From Asterochloris sp. CNOR1 (Eukaryota; Chlorophyta; Trebouxiophyceae; Trebouxiales; Trebouxiaceae): a stretch of DNA of 64,000 nucleotides. The notes beneath the pieces are model-generated. The model saw only the letters and a list, made by a program, of their open reading frames with translations, had not been told where the DNA came from and did no database searches. The DNA is taken from positions 992,001 to 1,056,000 of the forward strand of contig OZ017760.1 in assembly GCA_963969365.1 (NCBI GenBank). The letters run 5' to 3'. Positions within the stretch are counted from its first letter, which is position 1. Each line of letters opens with the position of its first letter. Shown one piece after another: positions 7,355-16,605 of this stretch. The position numbers and the translations under genes were made by a program.

Positions 7355-8433
7355 ATGCCAAAGCGGAACTTCAAGTCAATGAGCCTGACCATGGCTGGCA
7401 TATGTTTGGTTGCTACAAAGACTGGCCAACAGCAATGAAGTCCCTCAGGCCACTCAAAACTCAGCAAAGACATCTCTTTGAGCTCATTGTGAACCAAAAG
7501 CCATGCAAGCCCCATGCTGATTTTGACAGAGAGGAAGGTCTGCCAGAAGGCTGGACGGTTGATGGCTTCATGGCAAGAGTGACATCGACCATCATCAACA
7601 TCTTCCAAGGTGACTATGGCTTGACAATTTCGCCATCTGATCTCTGCTGGACTCTGTCTCCAAACCAGACGAAATTCAGCATGCACTTGGTGATTTCCAC
7701 ACACAGTCCTCAGTATGTCTTTGCAAATAACTTGTGGGATGGAGCTTGGCACCTGGCGCGCCGCATTGTGGAGCTTGATGAGGAGATGCGGCAAGTCACT
7801 GATCTGTCAATCTATACAAAGGACAGGCCCATGAGGATGCTGGGCAGCAGCAAGTATAAAAAGAAGCAGTCTGTACTTGAGGCTTTAGACCCCACTCAGG
7901 CAGTGCGCAACCATGTCATCACCTGGCTGGACGACGACACCCAGGTCATAACAGTGCCAAAACAAATCCCAGTTGCTCTGAAACGCCGAGCAAAGCCCAA
8001 AACTGTCTACGACTTGTCAAAAGCAGCCAGGGAGGACCCAAGTGTCTTGTCCCTCAGAATGCTTGAGCTCTTCCAAGAGAAGGTGCATGCCTCTGGCTAC
8101 ATTTGGAGTGCTGGAGATTTTGACCCTCTCAACCCTGGGGTGGGTGTGCGCCTGAACTTCACTGACAGAACCGAGAAGTGTTATACTGGTAATGTACACT
8201 CTGGCAACCAGAACCTGCGTGCCTGGGTTGAGGGTGAGGAGATCTTGCTCAAGTGCTGGAGCGACCGATGCAGCTCAGTACCGCCATATCGACTGGGTCC
8301 AGTGGCTCCCATACCCACCACCTATTTAGAGCAGGCTGTACATGTCAACATGAAGTACTTGACCAGAGATAAGCATGTGGCCACGGCTGGGACCATTGAC
8401 AACCTCCTCCAGAGGAGGGAAGAGGATGTCTAA
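7351..8433 (+). CDS. Archaeo-eukaryotic-type primase, herpes UL52-like
   Basis: 360 residues. The AEP catalytic signature is visible: DxD at D57/D59 (PHADFDRE), SxH at S110-H112 (FSMHLVIS) and a third acidic residue at D151 (VTDLSIYTKDRPMRMLGSSK). The C-terminal part has the UL52-type metal-binding pattern, Cys and His in KCYTGNVHSGN followed by CWSDRC. Such primases make RNA primers at viral replication forks and usually work with a helicase; here the helicase gene follows at once, overlapping as ATGTCTAA (8426-8433). The start is fixed by ATGA overlap with the upstream gene; an ATG nearer the motifs would cut conserved sequence. No intron is needed in this gene. All three catalytic acids are intact, so it may be active. 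Confidence 0.85.
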   Translation: MNAKAELQVNEPDHGWHMFGCYKDWPTAMKSLRPLKTQQRHLFELIVNQKPCKPHADFDREEGLPEGWTVDGFMARVTSTIINIFQGDYGLTISPSDLCWTLSPNQTKFSMHLVISTHSPQYVFANNLWDGAWHLARRIVELDEEMRQVTDLSIYTKDRPMRMLGSSKYKKKQSVLEALDPTQAVRNHVITWLDDDTQVITVPKQIPVALKRRAKPKTVYDLSKAAREDPSVLSLRMLELFQEKVHASGYIWSAGDFDPLNPGVGVRLNFTDRTEKCYTGNVHSGNQNLRAWVEGEEILLKCWSDRCSSVPPYRLGPVAPIPTTYLEQAVHVNMKYLTRDKHVATAGTIDNLLQRREEDV

Positions 8434-10815
8434 GCTAAACCAGGTCATTGAGGACTGGAGGAGTGGTGGCTTTGCTGCGCTCAACATCAAGGCGCCCATG
8501 GGTGAGTACTTTGCCTTCGCGCGGCGGCCTTCGCTACGTACGGATCTTTGATCCTAGTACCCGCATCGCCGTATGGCGATCACACCAGGCAGTGAAACCC
8601 CAAACGACAAGAACCCCAAACGACAACAACTCCCACCGACAACTGCTGATGGCACTGTGCTTGTGCGCCTGCAGGCTCAGGGAAGACAACTCTGCTCAAC
8701 ACGCTCATTGATGAAGCCTCACCGAGAACAATCCTCATCATGACATACAGACAGTCACTGGCACAAGAGTTGGGGAGGAAGCTGATGGACTTGACAGTGT
8801 ACTTAGATGTTGACTCAGATGGCTTCCCAGGCCTGGAGGACGACAAGAAGTATCCCAAAGTGATTGTGCAGCTGGACAGCCTGGGACGCCTGTCTCCAAC
8901 AACAATCAGGCGGTTTGACATTGTTGTGGTTGACGAGATGGTCTCTGTGCTCAGGCACATATCCGCGTGTACTCTGGAAAGCCGTGCCATGCAGATTGTC
9001 GGCCTGCTGACGCATCACCTGCAGAATGCAAACAAGATCATCACCATGGATGCCTTTTGGAACGAGGACTGCTTCCAGTTCTTGCAGCGCCTTCAGATTC
9101 GCCAGAAACTTGTCATCAACGACTTCAAACCACCTCCAAGAACATACAGATGGACAAAGAATGAGGCACTGTTTGTCCAGCACATCAAGGAGGATCTCAT
9201 GGCAGGCAAGAATGTTGCGGTGACATCCATGTCGAGTGAGTTCTGTCACCGCTTGATGCGGCAGCTGCTGGACGAGGGTATACTCACAGAAGAGGAGATC
9301 ATCATGCACACTGGTATGACTGATGACCACTTGCGGGCGAAGCTCAAAGATGTAGACATACTGTGGGTGCTGGCCAGACTTCTCATCTTCTCGCCAACCA
9401 TTGAATCAGGTGGGTGTTGCAGGTTGGGACTGTCATAGAAAGCTGCGTTCCAGTACACCACGAAGTCCTGGTGCATATTTGCACACAGTGCCACTCAGTG
9501 TGCTTGTCGTGGTGGAGCAAATTGGTCACTCAGGGTCTTATATAACAGGAGCAGTCTGCTCCATCACAGATGCCATATCCTGTTGCCAAGCAGCTTCTAT
9601 TATGCCACACCTGTAGGTGTCGACTTCTCAACGAGGCATTTTGACAAGCTGTACGTCTACGCTTGCCTGCTGTCAACCTCGCCGCATGGGCTTATGCAAA
9701 TGACTGGTAGAATCAGACATCTTGAGGATGCTACGGTCATGTGTTGCGCTGCACCTTCCATCTCCTTCCGACCAGAGAACCCCCAACCAAAGATTCTAGC
9801 TCTGGAGCAGCTGCAGTTTCTGAGGTGGGTGGAGAAGAAAGTTGGAGGTGCTGGACCTTACATCAACATGCTCCACAGAGTTGAGGGAGGTGGCAAAATG
9901 CTTCTGCCTCTTGACGATGCAGCAGCCTATGTTTTTGCTGCAAACGAAGCAGAACGTATCAATGGCCAATCTCGATTCTTCCTGGAGCTTCAGCATCTCA
10001 TGCAAGAGGCAGGACATTGTGTGATCATTGATGATGAGGCAAAGGTTGAGGCACCCAGTCATGACATCAGTGTTCGCCAACAGTGGTTGCTGCACGGTCG
10101 AAACATCAGTGAGGAGGAGTACGCAACCATGCAGAACCACATTGTCAGACGCCAGGCAAGTGAGGAGGAGAAGTGGCTAGCCTTCCGCTATGAGTATATG
10201 GAAGCCTGGGGGATTTGCAGCATTGATGAGGAGTTTGTTGCAGCAAACGGTACGCGATGTGGCTGCTTGAAGCTGTCAAGGCTCCGCAGACTGCTTCAGC
10301 CTGCTGCTACCAGGTACTGTCTAGCAGAGCGTGAGTTGACACCCACACAGAAGCAAGACATCATGCGCATTGGAGCAGTTGAGGAGGTCATCAAGGCGCT
10401 GGGCCTGAGCAGCCCCTTTGACACAGCTCACATGATTGAGGATCTGTCATCGACATGCGGCGATGTGGCGAAGGCCACAGCAGGAGAGGTACGAGATCGT
10501 GTGCTCAACACTGCGTGCTTTCAAACATGGCCTGACATGCGCAGAATCTTTGGCACCAAGGCCAACACAAGAGACTGGGAGACATCAACAGCTGTGATGG
10601 GAACAGTAAGAGTCATTCTGGACAGCATCGGATTGACAGTGTCATCCAAGCGTACTAGCCAGAGACAGACTGGCACAGACTCGCGCACCTACTTCTACAA
10701 GTACTGGATCAGCAGTGATTCTGCCACCAAGATGCAAGAGCTGTTGGCACTAAAGGATGGTAATCCAGAAAAGGCGGGCAAATGGGCACATCTTCTCAAG
10801 CAGCCTACAAGCTGA
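8426..10815 (+). CDS. Origin-binding-protein-like helicase (Herpes_ori_bp family), spliced
   Basis: Exons 8426-8501, 8675-9409 and 9617-10815 join to 2010 nt, 669 residues. Introns are 173 nt (GTGAGT...CTGCAG) and 207 nt (GTGGGT...CTGTAG). The first splits the codon of G26 in the Walker A motif (APMGSGKT, residues 23-30); the second restores ESGVDFS, typical of the C-terminal helicase half. Walker B is VVVDEM, and motif VI is QMTGRIR. These mark the SF2 family of the herpesvirus UL9 origin-binding helicase, also found in mimivirus-like viruses. The C-terminal third may contain a winged-helix-like segment ending in TYFYKYWIS. The start ATG lies within the end of the primase gene. Together they should act as a primase-helicase pair at replication origins. 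Confidence 0.85.
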
Positions 10816-11259
10816 TGCAGGAAGCCCCATGAAAGCCAAACTTCATGCCTGCACGTGATGGAGCAAACCTGTCCTGTTATATAGCACCCTCAATGACGAG
10901 TTTGTCCCACCAAGTGTGTGGTGTAGCTAGCACTTCTGAATTGCTTGTCTAGACCAGCATCGTGGTGTATTCCTGAAGCAGCTTAGAGGGCAGGGAGAGC
11001 TTTTGAGTGCTTGAGAAACAATCTGCCTCGTGCAGCACCCCAATTAGCTGCCTTTGTCTCTGAGAGCAGGTGTGGCATGAATGTGGTGTCCAGGCCTTTT
11101 GCAGTGAGTGAGTGAATGTTTGCTTGATGCTTTCAGCCTCACAGGCAGATACAGGCCAGGGAAAACAAACGGAAGGGGTCTTGGCTGCAAGAAGGGGAAA
11201 CCAAACAGAAGGGGTCTTGGCTGCAAACATAGCAGGTCTCTGATGTAAGAGGGCTTGCA
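10816..11259. other. Intergenic; short tandem duplication at 11,161-11,226
   Basis: Between the convergent helicase and F-box genes. Two near-identical 33-bp units, sharing GAAGGGGTCTTGGCTGCAA, sit side by side at 11,161-11,226. No gene seen. Confidence 0.5.
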
Positions 11260-12356
11260 TCATTCTTCAGTAATCCACTCAGAGGCAGGACCAGCAACAT
11301 TCATTATGGCAGGGCGCGCATGAGGGGAACAGAACTGAATGATGTGGCCAGCAGGGGCCGCCAAACCTTTTTTGATCAATACATCACGAATATGCAGCAT
11401 TTGCAATGGGCAAGGCACCGACACCTTGAGATGTTCGTCGGGATTAAAGTGCCAAAGCGACAGGTGTAACAGTGTAAGTTTTTTCAGGTCAGGGGAGCGC
11501 GTCAGAAGATCATCGAGCTGATCTTTGTCAGCACTGGTCAGATGAACAGACTGCAGTTTTGACATGTAAAAGGGCTCATCGGGAATATTGTAATCCAAGA
11601 CCCCATCCCATGGAACAAGGTAATCAATCGCCATTGTTGTAATGGGTGACTGCACAAACACCCTCATCGTCATCCAGCAGTTTGGTGCAATCAAACCAAT
11701 GAGAGAGGGCATGGGTGGCAATGATAGACTAGTCATGTCCTCTAGCAAGGTCTCTTCCATCTTTGCGGCACCCTCTGGCAAGTGGAAGATAAGGTAGCGC
11801 AGCCCTGTCAGCTGTGCAAGAGCTTGCTGAAAAGGCCCCGGCCCCTGGCGGCTCTGGCCCCATTCCTCATAATTGGAAGAGCGGTATGCAGGCACCAGTT
11901 CCAGGCAGCGCAATCTGGGCGGCAGACCATACGGCAAGCGCTCCTGGTATTCAAGCCGCATGTCATTGAGACCTGGGGCCATCTGCAACCACCCCAGAAC
12001 CTGCCTTAGATCTTCACCACTGCAATTTCGCGATTTGAGGTCTATGGACCTCAGCTGTCTGAAAGAGTTAGGCAGCCCGTCACACAGGTACCTGCAAGAA
12101 GGGAATACTTGGTGACTAACACGCTAGCGCATGCAGCTAGCCCAGGCAACAAGGTCAGGAACCACGCATTACTAGGCCTCTCACTGTGTGGAGTCAGGCG
12201 TAAGCTCATCTGAACAGGTTGCCACCTGCCAGGCACTAGACAGCGAGCTTTCAAAGATTCACAGGTCTGGCCAACGCTTCCCAAGTCTGACGGGTTCTCC
12301 AGGTAGCGCAGGACATGTGTCACCATATCCTCACCAAGCTCTGTAGGCGACAACAT
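11260..12356 (-). CDS. F-box protein with leucine-rich C-terminal half, two exons
   Basis: Exons 12356-12226 and 12091-11260 join in phase (963 nt, 320 residues) across a 134-nt intron (GTGGCA...CTTGCAG) that splits an Arg codon. Residues 4-40 fit an F-box (LGEDMVTHVLRYLENPSDLG and VGQTCESLKARC), the Skp1-binding motif of SCF ubiquitin ligases. The rest contains irregular leucine-rich segments such as LRSIDLKSRN, LTGLRYLIFHLP and LKKLTLLHLSLWHF, a likely substrate-binding surface. Large F-box families are common in green algae, and F-box genes also occur in giant viruses, so host or viral origin is open. It lies tail-to-tail with the helicase gene. An unspliced reading would stop after 101 residues. 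Confidence 0.7.
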
Positions 12357-12430
12357 GTATCAACACATGCTTTGCTGTATGCAGCACAGTGAGTTCAAGG
12401 TGCCTCACCATTGAAATATCCAGAATTGCC

Positions 12431-12845
12431 CCAGGTCTGGCATTCTGCCTCAAATTCTGCCTCAAAAGCCCTCATTGACATGTATCTGCAGAACCATATG
12501 AGCTATGACCTGCTTGACTACAGGCAGGCTGTGCATGGATTGGATCACTGGCTAAGCAAGGTTGAACTTTAGGGAAGCTGGCGTTGAAGGCAGGGACTTT
12601 GACAGGATCTGGTGCTCACCTCTGATTTCCCAGGGGCTGATGAAGCGCGTGCAAAGTTCACCTGCTGTCCAGGTCTGCCATTCTGCCTGAAAAGCCCTCA
12701 TTGACATGTATCTGCAGAACCATATGAGCTATGACCTGCTTGACTACAGGCAGGTTGTGCATCCATTGGATCATTGGCTGAGCAAGGTTGCTGGTGTTAA
12801 AGGCAGGCACTTTGACAGGATCTGGTGCTCACCTCTGATTTTCCA
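12431..12845 (+). repeat. Tandem duplication, two units of about 200 bp
   Basis: Unit 1 (about 12,431-12,632) and unit 2 (about 12,669-12,845) share long blocks: CAGGTCTG and ATTCTGCCT at the start, TTGACATGTATCTGCAGAAC with CATATGAGCTATGACCTGCT in the middle, and TTTGACAGGATCTGGTGCTC at the end. Unit 1 has an extra block of about 30 bp. Upstream of the F-box gene; no coding content. Confidence 0.8.
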
Positions 12846-12961
12846 GCTTGCTAAGAGGCTATGATCTGCATAGACTCGCCACCGCAAAGCCCTGTAGCCT
12901 GTGCTTCAAGCAAATACGGAATATAAATATTATATACCCTGGAATTCAAAATGTGTTCATG

Positions 12962-13070
12962 GCCACAGCTGTGGAAGCCTAGCTAGGGTTTTGACAGTTT
13001 ATCACGGGAGATCTCTGCATGGGGAAGCAGGTCACTTAGCCCGAGGTGAGATCTGCATGTACCTGTCCTG
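12962..13070 (+). repeat. Dispersed repeat family, copy 3 (core only)
   Basis: Starts with CCACAGCTGTGG, then CCTAGCTAGGGTTTTGACAGT, GGGAGATCTCTGCA and CGAGGTGAGATCTGCA. Same orientation as copies at 1297, 14,191 and 18,502. More like the 18.5-kb copy after the core (GGGAGATCTCTGCA block) than like the long copies. Confidence 0.7.
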
Positions 13071-13102
13071 CGTGTACCTGTCCTGTGTGTACCTGTCCTG
13101 TG
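13058..13102 (+). repeat. 15-bp tandem repeat, three units
   Basis: Three nearly identical 15-bp units of the form TGTACCTGTCCTGYG in a row. Confidence 0.75.
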
Positions 13103-13416
13103 TGCTGCAGCAACAACTGAGGATATTCAGTGCTACTCCGTTCCCCTTCATACCAGGAACTGTCTTGCAACACACTTTAAGGGTACAGGCAAGGCCCGGC
13201 AGTAGTTGGTTGGGGCTTGTGCAACTCAGTGTCAAAGAGCAGGCTAACATCAGGGCAAGGAGTCAGCAGGGATAAATGCCAGAGCAAGCTTTGTCCAAAG
13301 CTGGGAGGCTGACAGCGCAAGCATCAACATAAAGGCCAGTGCCAGAAGGAAGGTCTGCATTTACCAGTGGTCTACAAATTTTTTACTGGTGCAAGTTTCT
13401 ACTGGTCATGAGAGGA
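13103..13416. other. No gene seen
   Basis: Downstream of the unknown two-exon gene on the - strand; no coding character on either strand. Confidence 0.4.
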
Positions 13417-14077
13417 CTAGGAATTGCTAGGCGATTCCGTACATTGCCAATTCCTGAACAGTTCAGCAGGGGAACGTAGGAGGACACACAAGGTCACAAG
13501 GGGCGAAGGGCCCCATCCGTCAAAATGCCTGTTCATTGCAGCCTCAAGTGGCTCCCTGGCTGCTGAGAAAACAGAGCCCACTGTTCTCAGATAGACCTTG
13601 AAGGCAGCATCACTGCATGGCGATGGCAGGTCACTCTGCTCTGGCACAGACCTGCTCAGCTTGAGCATCAGGCCTAGGACATCAGCATCACGCTCCTGCA
13701 ACGCAATACGCATCAGAGCAGAAGCCAGTATGTCATTATGCAGCAATGAGGGTACTAAAAGTCAGGCTACCCACCTCGTCTGGTGCAGCATTGGAGGCGC
13801 TGTATCGACCATCCACCAGCCTGTCTGCCTGGGCAGCAATGTCATGAGCTTCCAGGCCCCAGTCTGTGCATGCAGTCTGGAGGCGCTGCCTCATAGCAAG
13901 CACAAGATTCCTTGCCCGTTCCAGGTCCCCATAAACCTCGCGCCAGAGGCTGCTTGCAGATGAATCTGACGCGTCCAAGGAGCACATGCCATAGCACGCC
14001 AGCATACTCCATGACACTGCCTCCAGGTACGCCAGCAGCTTGATGCGTTTCCGTCTCTCAGACATGCCAGGCCACAA
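13417..14077 (-). CDS. Unknown helical protein, two exons, about 193 aa
   Basis: Exons 14077-13775 and 13695-13417 join in phase 0 across a 79-nt intron (GTGGGT...GTTGCAG), giving 193 residues if the first ATG is used (a second, MSERRKR, lies at 14,065). The product is helix-rich, with segments such as LWREVYGDLERARNLVLAMR and FKVYLRTVGSVFSAAREPLE. I recognise no family. Both exons have consistent coding composition and the junction restores DE-ERDADVLGLMLK. An acceptor-like TTTGCAG shortly upstream of the ATG means 5' exons may be missing. No membrane segment. Confidence 0.5.
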
Positions 14078-14190
14078 AGCCCTGCTGCAAAGCTCTGTCG
14101 AGTGTTAAGCCTCTGTGTCAAGCTGCACCTAGATCTGCAGCTAGACTGGGTCTGAGGCAGTCTAAGCTTTGCATTGCGAGTATGTGTCTG

Positions 14191-15035
14191 CCCACAGCTG
14201 TGGCGACCCTAGCTAGGGTTCTGACAGTCTACGAGCTGAGAGGGCGTGGCAAGCCAGTCAGGGGGGCTGAGCCCCCCCCTGCGCCATACAGGATCCAGGG
14301 TGTTTGCATTTCGGGCAGCAACCTCAGCTAGCAGTCCAACGTGGTGATGAAGCCCAGCACAGTGCCAAGGCCTGCTATGAGCGCCGGCTCCCTCTTTACC
14401 AGCCAAGTACAGTGACCTGCTTGATATGCCTGTACTGCTTCTTTTTGTACCCCTACACCTTCAGCAAAGTTCATTGGTAGGATGAAATGATCATAGTCCT
14501 ATGCCCGTGCATTGAGGCTACGGACTTTAAATTTAAATCATCATCATTGCGGGATAAAGGGCTCAGTGATCCTCCTGAAGGGCTTAGCATGTCAAGCTGC
14601 ACAGCATGGCACAGGGCAGAGCGTCTTGTCTAGGATGATGATGACTCAGCGCGTCAGACTCACAGTCAGCGATTGCTCAGCGCACATCCAGGTTTAGCGT
14701 CCTGGATCACTATGTAGAGTTTCTGAGCTTGAGAGCATTTTGTGAAGGCAGCAGCGCGGCTACAGCCTGAGGTGAGTTCTGCTGTTGCTGACCCCTTGTC
14801 TGTCTCCTCTGCACCTGCCTAACAGGCCTGCTGCAGTCGCCTTCGCGATAGCGCGGAAGCGGCAACGCTTCCTAGCGCAGCACTGCAGTGATGCAAAGGC
14901 AATTGCTGTCCATGTATCTTGACTGCTGCATCCTGTGACTGCAGGAAAGATCCAGTGGCGCATTCAGGGAGCATACCTCAGAATTGAGTATGGGGCTGCA
15001 CCTGGGCGCTAGCTGCAGCGGCGCCAAAAGCTGCC
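14191..15035 (+). repeat. Dispersed repeat family, copy 2, interrupted by an insertion of about 318 bp
   Basis: 14,191-14,230 is the palindrome core (CCACAGCTGTGG, CCCTAGCTAGGG, CTGACAGTCT). The rest resumes at 14,549 with GCGGGATAAAGGGCTC and runs collinear with copy 1 to about 15,030, with small gaps. In copy 1 the two parts are contiguous, so 14,231-14,548 is extra here. Confidence 0.75.
14231..14548. mobile_element. Candidate insertion inside repeat copy 2
   Basis: About 318 bp present in this copy and absent from copy 1 at 1297. It contains a hairpin-prone GGGGGGCTGAGCCCCCCC and ends in an AT-rich TTTAAATTTAAATCATCATC. I cannot define a target-site duplication or terminal repeats, so it could equally be an ancestral part lost from copy 1. 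Confidence 0.4.
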
Positions 15036-15172
15036 TGTGTGTCTGGACTCTGTGCTGGGCTGGGCCAGTGGTATGACAGCTGCCTGTGCTGCCTGTGTGT
15101 CTGGGCTCTGTGCTGGGCTGGGCCAGTGGCATGACAGCTGCCTGTGCTGCCTGTGCTGCCTGTGTGTCTGAG
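15036..15172 (+). repeat. Minisatellite, units of about 66 bp
   Basis: Two full units sharing CTGCCTGTGTGTCTGG, CTCTGTGCTGGGCTGGGCCA and GTGGYATGACAG, followed by a partial unit with reiterated CTGTGCTGC. Lies at the end of repeat copy 2. Confidence 0.8.
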
Positions 15173-15296
15173 CTCGACTACATCGCTAGCTGCATAGGCC
15201 GGCAACAGCGGCTCAAGGCCTTCAGGCAAGAAGTACCAGACCTGCTAGCAATGTCTATATGATGCTGTCGCAGGCACTTTCACGGTGCTTTGTGGC

Positions 15297-15332
15297 GTCG
15301 CCTTGCGACACGGGAAAATCTGTTTCCCTGGA
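15297..15332 (+). repeat. Double palindrome repeat, copy B
   Basis: GTCGCCTTGCGAC followed by GGGAAAATCTGTTTCCC, the partner of 2126-2165. Confidence 0.55.
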
Positions 15333-15643
15333 GGCGCTGGCGTCGCTTATAGTTGCACCTGGCTGAGGCCCTCTTCAGTGGTGAGATTGTGCTGTCTTTG
15401 GATGGCGACTTGTCTGCTTCATGCAGGAGTGTGTACTGGCACAGCTTTGCACCTCTTGTCTGTGGTGCTGGCTGCTTGAACAGAGTCTAGTTTTCTGCAG
15501 GAGTGGTGCTTGGTTTCTACGTTTGGCAATGGCAAAATTCTCCTGTGCATATGGAAAACATGCATCCTGTTGCTCGCTCACCCGAGGATATTGAACAGTG
15601 GTTTGATGGCTTGAGTTCAATGAGAAACGTGCCTTTACAGGTC

Positions 15644-16195
15644 ATGTCAAGCAACTATTACGAAGTGCTTGGTGTGGACCCTGCGGCTTCTCCTCAAGAG
15701 ATACGCAAGGCATACACAAGGGGAGCACTACGCTGGCATCCTGACAAGTGGGCAACTGCTCCTGAAGAGAAACGTCTGGCTGCTTCAGAGCGCTTCAAGC
15801 TGTTGGCAAACGCGCATGAAGTGCTCAAAGATCCCAGCAAGCGTGCTGCTTATGACGAGCAGCTCAAATACACACCGGCGCCAGAAACACCCCTCATGAC
15901 CACAGAGAAAGCTTGGGAAGTCTTCATCAGAGTCACTTTGGAGAGCGTTCGGCAAGAGACGCTTCAGAATGAGCCTAGCACCAATGCAGTGCTCAAGTTA
16001 ATTGCCAGCTTGTCCCTGCCAGCGCTTGGCTTCTACTTTGGTGGCCAAGCGGCGCTGTTTGCAAGCAGTGCATTAAGTCTTTTGTTGCTCAACCCCTCCC
16101 GGCTCAATTCTGCAGTTGCTGAAATGTCGGATGAGCAAAAAAGAGAGTTCTATTGTGCAGTATTCCGCTTGTCCCAGGTGGCCATGCAGACATGA
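15644..16195 (+). CDS. J-domain protein with hydrophobic C-terminal half, 183 aa
   Basis: From MSSNYYEVLGVDPAASPQEI the first 65 residues are a complete J domain with the HPD motif (WHPDKW) and the usual end (DPSKRAAYDEQLK). The domain would stimulate an Hsp70 partner. Residues about 115-155 hold a hydrophobic stretch (LIASLSLPALGFYFGGQAAL, then ALSLLLL) that probably enters a membrane, so this is a membrane-tethered J protein. The start is placed at 15,644, just after an acceptor-like CCTTTACAG; the frame is also open from an ATG at 15,503, whose translation is less convincing. No Gly/Phe or zinc-finger region. It may be a host gene within the island; viral J proteins are also known. Confidence 0.75.
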   Translation: MSSNYYEVLGVDPAASPQEIRKAYTRGALRWHPDKWATAPEEKRLAASERFKLLANAHEVLKDPSKRAAYDEQLKYTPAPETPLMTTEKAWEVFIRVTLESVRQETLQNEPSTNAVLKLIASLSLPALGFYFGGQAALFASSALSLLLLNPSRLNSAVAEMSDEQKREFYCAVFRLSQVAMQT

Positions 16196-16339
16196 ACTCT
16201 CTACATGTCTTTCTATCTCTTTTAAGCAGTCTGGGATCATTATGCGATCGTGGTAGTACGTCTTTACAGCCAAAATGCAGGCTATCACACTGAAAACAAA
16301 CAATGATCAGAGCAATCACCTTCATCAAAGCTGAAGTTG

Positions 16340-16504
16340 TCAAGCAGTTTCTTGTTGCCCACATTCCAGCTTTGTATGCTGTCCAACCCCAGCAGCAATG
16401 AGTCTTGCCCGCTCGGACAGTGGCTGTTCATTCAAGTTGTCGATGAATTGTTGTGCTTTTGCATCATGAGCTAGAACAAAGGTGCCTGATACGATCTTTG
16501 GCAT
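16340..16504 (-). CDS. Possible small protein, 54 aa
   Basis: ATG 16504-16502 to TGA 16342-16340. The product starts MPKIVSGTFVLAHDAKAQQF and is helical with a sensible composition. It lies about 100 nt after the stop of the 264-aa gene on the same strand. An alternative is that it is the first exon of a short spliced gene. Function unknown. Confidence 0.35.
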   Translation of the reverse strand: MPKIVSGTFVLAHDAKAQQFIDNLNEQPLSERARLIAAGVGQHTKLECGQQETA

Positions 16505-16605
16505 GTTTGTTTCTCCTTAATCACAAAATATTTCTCGTCTCAAACTGTGCAGTCAAGAAGTCGTTGTGAGGTTTACTAACATGCCAGATGTGTACCACAT
16601 TGCTA

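Noticed and set aside
9796-10140. 114-codon frame on -
   Set aside because: Antisense to the conserved C-terminal part of the helicase.
16104-16364. 86-codon frame on - resembling a membrane segment
   Set aside because: Mostly antisense to the J-domain protein; hydrophobicity arises from the complement of that coding sequence.
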